From contig JALZUX010000356.1 of assembly GCA_023301405.1 (NCBI GenBank), forward strand, positions 1-5,592: DNA of 5,592 nt, given 5' to 3'. The position numbers were made by a program, and so were the translations under genes. The notes under the pieces are model-generated. The model had not been told where the DNA came from. It was given only the letters and a program-made list of their open reading frames with translations, and did not search any database. The DNA comes from Granulosicoccaceae bacterium (GTDB lineage Bacteria > Pseudomonadota > Gammaproteobacteria > Granulosicoccales > Granulosicoccaceae). Of this stretch, positions 1-5,592 are shown in pieces; within the stretch, counting starts at the first letter, position 1, and the number at the start of each line of letters is the position of its first letter.

Positions 1-3000
1 AAAAACGCTAAAACGATATCCTATCAAGCCCTAGAGCAAAGACTCTTACTTGACGGTGCAGCAGTTGCCACCTTAGTAGATACTGATTTATTTGATGATT
101 CCCAGCGCGAACCTGCTCTGTCTGCGGGTCAGGGAGTCGGGGCCAAAGATGCAACTACTGCCTCTGATGACCATGCTGCACATGTGCTTGAGTTTAGTAG
201 TCTGGGGCGGGTAGCTGAATCAGGAAACGAAGTTGTCTTCATTGATAAGTCGGTACCGAGCGTTGGTGAATTTTTAACAAGTATTAGTCCAACCGCTCAC
301 GTCTATTTTATTGATACCGAATCCGACGGTATTACTCAGGTTGCTAATGCGTTGCAAAACCATAGCGAAATAGATGCACTGCACATCATCTCACATGGAG
401 AGCAGGGCTCATTAAACCTGGGTTCTGCAGTGCTTAACCAAGCTAGTATGCAAAATGAGTATCGTGCAGAGCTTGCATCTATAGGAGATGCGTTGTCTGA
501 ACATGGCGATGTTCTTATCTATGGCTGTGACTTCGCCGCAGGCGCTTCAGGTGTTACCGCCACTGAGCTGTTGTCCGATCTTACCGGCGCTGACGTAACG
601 GCATCAGTTGACGATACCGGTGATTCCACAAAAGGTGGGGATTGGGAGCTTGAATATCAAACAGGTCAGGTAGAAAGCAGAGCAATACAAGCGACCGATT
701 GGGCAGGTATTTTAGCGTCGCCATTGGCAGTTGATGATGGTTCGATTGATACGCCGATTGCGGTTACTGGTAAAAGCGTCGAGAACATTAACGTTCTTGT
801 CAACGATTCAGATGCTGATGGTGATCCCCGTGTTGTGACGGCGATCGTGGATCTTCGCGATGGCGGCACCGTGCTGTCATTTTCGGGAGCCGGTTCGAGT
901 GTGACACTCTCTTCCGGGACAGCTGTTGAGCTCCAGACTGACGGAACACTAAACGTTACTACAACGACGCTTGGCCTCGGGTTGGAGAGGTTTGACTATA
1001 TCCTCTCGGCTGGTGGTGAAACTGATCAAGCGACTATCACACTTGACCGCACTCAGGGAAGCCTGGTGACGGTGCCGGCTAATGTTACGGGTCTGGAAGA
1101 CAGTCTGATTGACATAGGCGGTATGATTGATGCGGATTTTTTCAATGGCGGGTTGCATCAAAACCTAATTGGCACCGCCGCCGCCTTCCGCGATGCGGCA
1201 GATGGAACTACGCCGATCAACTTTACGATTCCTGAAGGAGCCACTGCTGTTCGCTTGACAGGATTTGGAGGTAACGACAACGGGCCAGTTAATTCTTTTA
1301 GTGAGGACTATCAGAAAACAAATATTTCGATCGATCTGGTGGCCGGGACTTACTCCGGCAACACGGCGTTAGTCTTGTCAGGTGGCAGTATCAATACAGA
1401 CGTGTATGCGTGGTCAGATGTCGCGATTGGAAGCGTGGCAGGCTCTGATCCAAACCTAGTGAATAACGCATTGGACGGCCTTAACTCGATTACCGTGTCC
1501 AGTACTTCACGCACGTTGTCCATTTCAGAAACTCAATCAGTTGTTGATCAGGCCTACCTCGTTGAATTCCTGACTGCTGATCAAACGTCAGCAAACCTTC
1601 TTGGATCAGCATCGCAATTCCTGCCGCGTGAAACCACCACTGTAGAATTAGCCGATCCCGGTAGTTCCAATTTTGCTGTGATTACTGCACAAGATGGTCG
1701 CGGAACCGGCAACTTTCGAAATGAAGAGAGAGGGTTTGCAAGGTTTGTTGTTGATGTCGACACAGAGTTGGCGAGCGGAACTGTGTTTGCGCAAACCGGA
1801 GACGGTAGCGCTGAAACGGCGTCCTATTCATTTACTGGCTATGATATTGCCTCGGGGGTGTCAGTACTCAACCCAGCCAGCAAGGCGGTTATCGTTGGAG
1901 ACTCCAACCCTAACGCAAACATGCTTATCAACCTCCACGATTACACTATTGGCTACGTTGACGGAAATGTGATCGTTGAAAGATCCGCCGAAATCGCTAC
2001 TGCTTTTAGTACCCTTGTATCTGCAGAATTTTACGAAAGAATCGATGCCAGTTCTGCGGCCGCGTCGCTGGGTGGTTCTGCAGACTTGCAACTGTGGGAT
2101 CGGTTGAACGGCAACACATTCAGCCTGCCAATTCCTGCCGGAGTGCAAACTGGATCCTTTTCACTTTCAGCAGTCGGCCACGACGCTAAGTTTGATGACA
2201 ACAACGAGAATAGCGGCTCAGCTGATGTTTTCATCGACTTGGCCAATGAAACCACCACCGGTTCGACAGCCTATGTACGGACATCCTCCCCTGACTTGCT
2301 TTCGTGGGTTGATCTGCCATTTGGAGAACGTGTTTCTGACAACATTGGTGACGAAGTAACGTCGAACCGTGCAGACGCTGGGGGTCTTATAGACGATTTA
2401 GCAGGGGGAATTGCATGGGATGTTACGACGGCCGCCGGTGGCGGCAAAACGTTGGAGGTGACCGTCGATCCAGGGAGTGGCTGGACCTATGATGTACTAA
2501 TGCAAGTCAACTGGTTCGGTACACAGCAAGTTGCCATCACCGGTGATACCAGCAATGGCACGTTTAGCGTCGGGTCATTAGATCCGGTGTCAGGGGCGTG
2601 GGTGGTGGATCCGGTCGATTATCAGGCGCTTAAGTTTAATCCAGACACAAACCTTTCAGGGGATGGTACAACGCTGACCGTTGCCTACGGTGATAACAGT
2701 TTTACCTCAGTGCTCTCTATCGAAGAAGTGGCTGATGCTCCGACAGTGAGCACTACCAACCAGGAGGGACTGGCAGACCAATCGTTTGATGTCTCTGGGG
2801 CTGTCGTAGCTACGCTGGCAGATGTTGACGGCTCGGAGACATTGACAGCACTTGAGCTAAGCGACATTCCAGTCGGTCATATAATCTCTGACGGTAGAAA
2901 CTCATTCACTGCCACTGTAGGCAGCCAGTTAGTTGATATCGTTGGTTGGAACTTAGCGGCGTTAACTTTCGAGGGCGAAGCGGGCGTATTCACGATCAAC

Positions 3001-5592
3001 GTGCGTGCGGAATCCACTGATGATGACGGTTTCACATCCACGATCAGCACTGCGGAAACACACGACAGTTTCTCTGTCACGATTCTAACCGACACAGACG
3101 ATGACCTCGTTGCAGATATTCATGACCTAGATGACGACAACGACGGAATTTTAGATACCGACGAAAGTGCCATCCTGAAGGACACCGACGCCGACGGGGT
3201 TTCTGACCACCTGGATCTGGATAGCGACAACGACGGCATCAGTGATTTGATTGAATCCGGTGCAGATCTTTCACTTATCAATATCGACAGCTTTGTAGCT
3301 TACGACGGTGCTGTCGACCCTGTAACCGGTATTCCGCTTAATGCTAACGGTGGCGTAGGAGTTATCCCTATCGACACAGATGGTGATGGGATCGACGACT
3401 TTCTAGACCTCGACAGCGACAACGATGGAATCCCCGACACGGTGGAAGCTCGCCTGACAACGGGCTACATAGCTCTACCGAATGGAACCGACACCGATGG
3501 CGACGGGATTGTTAGCACGTTCGATTCAAGCTTCGCACACGGTGGTGATTTTAACGCACCGGAAGACACCGATAGTGACGGTGTACCGAATTATCTGGAT
3601 GGCGACAGTGACAATGATGGTGCTACCGATGCTGATGAAAGTGGCTTAATACTTTCCGGTGACGATCTTGATACCAATGGAATTGATGATGCTGTCAATG
3701 CCTCGTACGCTGACGCCGATGGAAATCTTAACGACCCAATCAACGATCTGCGCAATAGTGATACAGATGCATCAGACGTAGACTACCGAACCGTTAACGA
3801 CAAAGACAATGATGGTGTGTCTGATGTTGTCGATCTTGATAGCGACAACGATGGTATTTTAGATGCTGTTGAATCACCGTCTGCCTACGGTGAAGTTACA
3901 CCAGGTAGCGGCTCGGCGATTAGCGGAATCTTCGCAAACGATCGCGGCGTGGAAGCGACGTTTGAAATTGTTGGTAGTAACCCTGCTATTGCTATCGCCG
4001 AAGCCCCATCCGGCGTCACTGAAGGGTTGCAGGTTCGTTGGGATCAGGGCGCGTCTACGCAATACGATTTTGATTTGACGATTCAACAACCCTCCGGCGG
4101 CATTCTTGATTCGGTTCGCGTTGGTAGCAGAGCGCCGGGAAGCACCAACGGACTGTCCAACGGGACAAAATTCATCTCGTTCACCTGGCAGGGAGGCGGA
4201 ACAGCGTTGCTTTCAGATCCGCTTAATGAAATCACAAGTCATCAAGATGGGGCAGTGATTTACTCTGGCGACCAACTGTTATTTGATTCAGGTCTACCAC
4301 TGAGGGAGTCACGTTGGTCGATGGACATCAACGTTGCAGATGTTAGCGGCCCTGTAGTGATCAATTATGAATCAGAAGCACTCCGTAGCACCGCCCTTGT
4401 AAACGAAGGTTTTGCATTCACCCCGCTCATTCTTACTGACACCGATGGCGATGGTGTTGATGACGCTTTTGATCTAGACAGTGACAACGACGGTATCAGC
4501 GATCTATACGAAAGCGGTGATACCGTCGGAATTGTACTTGATACCAATGGTGACGGAACGCTTGCTCTTACTGAGGCGGCTGATAGAGACGGCGATGGTC
4601 TGATAGATGTCTTCGAAGATGGTGACCTGCTTGCTGATAGCGGCACGACTCCGCTAAGTAGTGACACCGATGGTACGCCGGATTATCTTGATCTGGATTC
4701 AGACGGTGATGGTATCGCAGACACCATCGAAGCCCGCCCGACAATCGCTTATGTCACTAACGATGGTGATGTAACCGACAACGATGCGGACAGCGATGGC
4801 GTCATTGACATCTTTGATGGCAACGATGCGACTACGGGGCAATTCGGTGCAACGCACACCAAGTTCAACAATCCTGTCGATACCGATGGCGATGGCACAC
4901 CTGACTATCTGGATGATGACAGTGACGATGATGGCAAGCCAGACAGTGCCGAGTCAGGCCTTGGCGCTACCACCGATGCCACCTACCGGGATCCCGATGG
5001 CAGTGTATCGGCGACTAGCGCTGATCTTAGCAATGAAAACGGTGATCTGACTGAAATCGGTTTTCGAGAAGTCAATAATGCCCCGAATGCAATAGACAAA
5101 ACGGACATTGGAGTTTTCGAAACACCTACAATAGTTGATCTGGTAGCCAATGACAGCGATCCTGACGGAGATCCCGTATCCATCACTGTGATCAATGGCG
5201 TGGCGCTAATCCCAGGTACAGCGCAAACTATTGTCGTACCAAACGCCATAGTAACGGTAGGCGCTGGCGGCACTATTACGGTGACTCCTGATGCTGGTTA
5301 TTCAGGTGATATTGATGTGCCTTACACCATTGAAGATGCTGATGGTGCAACGGCTACAGCCACACATACAGTAGAAGTGCCTAACGCACCACCGGCAGTA
5401 GTTGATCCTAATCAAGCAGCGGGTACGCCTTCTATTAGTCTGCTAGATGCCGAACATATACTGGTGCCAGCGGTAGACGGAATACCGGTGAGCATTGATC
5501 TGGATGATTACCTGACAGATCCTAATAGCGATCCGCTGACTATCGCGCCGGTTGCATTACCAGCAGGCGCAAGCTTCAATCCGGTAAGTAAT
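1..5592 (+). CDS. Giant multidomain surface/secreted adhesin-like protein with DUF4347, Ig-like and TSP3 repeats (partial, both ends missing)
   Basis: Frame 1 translates across the whole window as 1,864 codons with no stop, and the composition is that of a real extracellular protein rich in D, G, T, S, V and A. The likely role is cell-surface adhesion, or a large secreted matrix protein stiffened by calcium. Domains in order are a LEPR-XLL-like motif (11-20), DUF4347 (76-240), an Ig-like domain (241-350), three related beta modules (378-830), a cadherin-like domain (909-1029), TSP3 repeats (1030-1292 and 1479-1692) interrupted by a beta domain (1293-1478), an Ig-like domain (1693-1796) and the start of another domain. 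The start codon is not in the window. The first in-frame ATG, at 448, lies inside DUF4347 and is not the start. LEPR-XLL motifs normally lie close to the N-terminus, so the true start is probably a few to a few tens of codons upstream. There is one cysteine in the whole translation. The C-terminus is missing, so a type I secretion signal cannot be checked. The reading frame is certain; the adhesin role is inferred from the domains. Confidence 0.95.
31..60 (+). other. LEPR-XLL-like N-terminal motif ([10 protein letters not shown])
   Basis: Residues 8-20 read [13 protein letters not shown], preceded by a lysine-containing stretch (KNAKTIS). This closely matches the LEPR-XLL signature (LEPRxLLD/S followed by small residues) found near the N-terminus of very large exported bacterial proteins, where it takes the place of an ordinary signal peptide. 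Here the usual proline is replaced by glutamine. The motif's exact function is not established; a role in export or processing is the usual guess. Its presence suggests that little of the N-terminus is missing upstream. Confidence 0.75.
61..225 (+). other. Acidic low-complexity linker between the N-terminal motif and DUF4347
   Basis: Residues 21-75 are rich in D, A, S, E and G with no recognisable fold, for example [11 protein letters not shown] and [13 protein letters not shown]. The stretch separates the N-terminal motif from DUF4347 and looks like a flexible spacer. No membrane segment or signal-peptidase site is apparent in it. Confidence 0.55.
226..720 (+). other. DUF4347 domain with His-Gly / Gly-Cys motifs
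   Basis: Residues about 76-240 match the DUF4347 pattern in order: an opening strand ([10 protein letters not shown]), a strand with [14 protein letters not shown], the motif [15 protein letters not shown] (128-141), the motif [11 protein letters not shown] (171-181), a segment [20 protein letters not shown] (about 195-214) and the closing [15 protein letters not shown]. The length of about 165 residues is normal for this family, which typically sits near the N-terminus of giant repeat proteins. His132-Gly133 and Gly175-Cys176 are laid out like the catalytic dyad of clan CD cysteine peptidases (caspases, RTX-toxin C80 domains). The domain assignment is confident. Peptidase activity is inference; the family is formally of unknown function. 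The [12 protein letters not shown] segment (229-240) forms the exit into the first Ig-like domain. Confidence 0.87.
721..1050 (+). other. Bacterial Ig-like domain 1 ([12 protein letters not shown] type)
   Basis: Residues about 241-350 begin [14 protein letters not shown] and contain [12 protein letters not shown] (265-276), the hallmark of the cadherin-like/Ig-like repeats of bacterial giant adhesins, in which the acidic cluster binds calcium between domains. The region continues with alternating beta strands and ends with [18 protein letters not shown]. The fold is supported by the signature at the start and the closing Y-x-L...D-x-ATITL strand. It joins DUF4347 to the repeated modules that follow. 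Confidence 0.75.
1132..1554 (+). repeat. Unrecognised beta-rich module, copy A
   Basis: Residues about 378-518. Landmarks are [19 protein letters not shown], an IP-x-G turn (INFTIPEGA), a glycine/aspartate turn (LTGFGGNDN), the strand [18 protein letters not shown], then [12 protein letters not shown] and a final strand near AYLVEF that leads into copy B. The same landmarks recur in order in the next two segments, so this is the first of three divergent repeats. I do not recognise the family. The alternating hydrophobic pattern suggests a beta-sandwich. There are no cysteines and no obvious catalytic residues, so a structural or ligand-binding role is more likely than an enzyme. Confidence 0.55.
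1555..2019 (+). repeat. Unrecognised beta-rich module, copy B
   Basis: Residues about 519-673. It starts with [20 protein letters not shown], matching the start of copy C ([20 protein letters not shown]), then [13 protein letters not shown], a turn [10 protein letters not shown], a strand [20 protein letters not shown] that aligns with the IDL...T-x-SG strand of the other copies, and [12 protein letters not shown] aligned with WxDxxxG. It is the most divergent copy: it has lost the IP-x-G turn and the tryptophan. After it comes [14 protein letters not shown], a probable final hairpin. Confidence 0.5.
2020..2490 (+). repeat. Unrecognised beta-rich module, copy C
   Basis: Residues about 674-830. 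It opens with [20 protein letters not shown], then a WDRLNG turn, FSLPIPAGV (the IP-x-G turn of copy A), [17 protein letters not shown] (aligned with FGGND in copy A), [17 protein letters not shown] and [12 protein letters not shown] (aligned with WSDVAIGSV). Its closing strands (KTLEVTVD, then WTYDVLMQV) run into the next region. The right boundary is approximate. Confidence 0.55.
2491..2724 (+). other. Beta-rich spacer or degenerate cadherin-like domain
   Basis: Residues about 831-908, starting in [11 protein letters not shown] and containing [35 protein letters not shown] and LTVAYGDNS. The tail [18 protein letters not shown] resembles the last strands of tandem cadherin/Ig-like adhesin repeats, where a hydrophobic residue, F-x-P and SG are typical. 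It precedes the linker IEEVADAPT that introduces the next domain. It may be the second half of one domain that begins in copy C. I cannot assign a family. Confidence 0.4.
2725..3087 (+). other. Cadherin/Ig-like adhesin repeat (DVDGSE...IPVGH...GWNL type)
   Basis: Residues about 909-1029. The order [68 protein letters not shown] and a final FSVTIL strand is the pattern of tandem Ig/cadherin-like repeats in large type I-secreted adhesins, where DVDGSE forms part of a calcium site. Only one copy is present here. It is directly followed, without a linker, by the first TSP3-like repeat. Confidence 0.72.
3088..3876 (+). repeat. TSP3-like calcium-binding repeat block 1
   Basis: Residues about 1030-1292 carry aspartate-rich units of the form DxDxDGxxDxxDxDSDNDGxxDxxE. 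Paired units begin near residues 1031, 1061, 1125, 1189 and 1267, with a half unit near 1164 ([14 protein letters not shown]). The spacing of aspartates in [20 protein letters not shown] is that of thrombospondin type 3 repeats, which wrap around many calcium ions and form stiff rods; here that would make an extracellular stalk. The units are separated by spacers of varied length. Residues 1061-1266 form a super-module that recurs at about 1480-1693. Calcium binding is known for the family and inferred here. Confidence 0.88.
3877..4434 (+). other. Unrecognised beta-rich domain inserted between the two TSP3 blocks
   Basis: Residues about 1293-1478, following [12 protein letters not shown] and ending just before the next DTDGDG unit. 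The segment lacks the aspartate repeats and is predicted by eye to be mostly beta strand: [68 protein letters not shown] and [10 protein letters not shown]. It has three tryptophans, more than the surrounding rod, and no cysteine. It may be a carbohydrate- or ligand-binding beta-sandwich displayed on the stalk, but I do not recognise the family and cannot name a function. Confidence 0.55.
4435..5076 (+). repeat. TSP3-like calcium-binding repeat block 2
   Basis: Residues about 1479-1692. Paired units start near 1480 ([20 protein letters not shown]), 1555 and 1627, with half units near 1528 ([15 protein letters not shown]) and 1597 ([13 protein letters not shown]). The block ends with spacer [20 protein letters not shown] and REVNN. 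It repeats the layout of block 1, including an IEAR-P/L-T...Y spacer, the FD...G-x-F half unit, P-x-YLDxDSDxDG and ESGL. The role would be the same calcium-stiffened rod. Confidence 0.87.
5077..5388 (+). other. Bacterial Ig-like domain 2 ([11 protein letters not shown] type)
   Basis: Residues about 1693-1796. The sequence [20 protein letters not shown] leads into [20 protein letters not shown] (about 1714-1733), then [20 protein letters not shown] and [19 protein letters not shown]. This order (N-D-S-D-P-D-G-D, then [13 protein letters not shown], then YTIxDxxGxTATATxTVxV) is a textbook bacterial Ig/cadherin-like repeat of giant adhesins. The acidic clusters at its ends are expected to bind calcium. 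Confidence 0.87.
5389..5592 (+). other. Start of a further cadherin-like / putative-Ig domain (cut by the window end)
   Basis: Residues about 1797-1864 begin with the linker [14 protein letters not shown] and reach [20 protein letters not shown] and LPAGASFNP. The pattern of a strand, [15 protein letters not shown] and then LPAGASF is typical of dystroglycan-type cadherin-like or putative-Ig repeats in bacterial surface proteins. The domain is incomplete, so the family call is tentative. It shows that the protein continues with more repeats beyond this window. Confidence 0.6.

Noticed and set aside
448..450. First in-frame ATG as a possible start codon
   Set aside because: It falls in the middle of DUF4347, after the His-Gly motif. 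Starting here would remove half of a conserved domain, and clear coding sequence extends upstream to base 1.
1694..1972. Plus-strand open frame of 92 codons in frame 2
   Set aside because: It overlaps the main frame fully, reads as an unstructured mix with no family signature, and the frame 1 translation across the same bases fits the repeated beta modules.
4365..4667. Antisense open frame of 100 codons, serine/proline-rich
   Set aside because: It lies opposite the aspartate/glycine TSP3 repeats; antisense GAT/GAC/GGT codons give serine-rich low-complexity translations. It has no recognisable domain, and the sense frame clearly codes for protein.
4784..5050. Plus-strand open frame of 88 codons rich in Met and Thr
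   Set aside because: It is the frame-shifted reading of TSP3 repeats (GATGGC read as ATGGC...), which generates many ATG codons. It is not an independent gene.
3088..5076. Short recurrent DNA repeats resembling a CRISPR or minisatellite array
   Set aside because: Spacing is irregular, repeats are imperfect at the DNA level but conserved at the protein level, and the frame stays open throughout. They are protein-coding TSP3 repeats.
3088..5076. EF-hand or dockerin domains suggested by DxDxDG loops
   Set aside because: The loops run back to back in the DxDxDGxxDxxDxDSDNDG arrangement without the flanking helices of EF-hands or the paired 22-residue duplication of dockerins; TSP3-like repeats fit better.
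1..5592. RTX nonapeptide (GGxGxDxxx) calcium repeats and a type I secretion C-terminal signal
   Set aside because: No tandem GGxGxDxxx run is seen; isolated pieces such as GFGGNDNG are single turns. The C-terminus lies outside the window, so this cannot be decided here.

Overview
The whole 5,592-base window is the inside of one giant protein-coding gene on the + strand. Frame 1 reads 1,864 codons without a stop, and the gene enters and leaves the window still open, so neither the start codon nor the stop codon is here. Residue numbers below count the first codon of the window as 1. There is no intergenic DNA, RNA gene, promoter, terminator, mobile element or CRISPR array. The many shorter open frames on both strands are shadows of this gene.

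The protein looks like a giant secreted or cell-surface adhesin-type protein. In order it carries: a LEPR-XLL-like N-terminal motif (here [10 protein letters not shown], residues 11-20); a short acidic linker; a DUF4347 domain (about 76-240) with a His-Gly and a Gly-Cys motif; a bacterial Ig-like domain with the [12 protein letters not shown] signature (about 241-350); three divergent copies of an unrecognised beta-rich module of about 145-155 residues (about 378-830); a cadherin/Ig-like domain with the DVDGSE...IPVGH...GWNL pattern (about 909-1029); two blocks of aspartate-rich thrombospondin type 3 (TSP3)-like calcium-binding repeats (about 1030-1292 and 1479-1692), separated by an unrecognised beta-rich domain (about 1293-1478); a second [15 protein letters not shown] Ig-like domain (about 1693-1796); and the beginning of a further cadherin-like/putative-Ig domain that is cut by the window edge.

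The domain combination (LEPR-XLL-like motif, DUF4347, Ig-like and TSP3 repeats, almost no cysteine, about 50% G+C by eye) fits a Gram-negative, probably aquatic bacterium, most likely a gammaproteobacterium. This is inference from domain style, and planctomycetes, cyanobacteria and other proteobacteria are not excluded. Such proteins are usually exported without a classical Sec signal peptide, often by type I secretion, but no transporter gene lies inside the window to confirm this.

The most notable observations are that the only cysteine in 1,864 residues is the Gly-Cys of DUF4347, which suggests a retained clan-CD-like cysteine peptidase site; that residues 378-830 are a hidden triple repeat; and that the TSP3 region is built from a duplicated super-module of about 210 residues, with an unrelated domain sitting where a third copy would be expected to continue.
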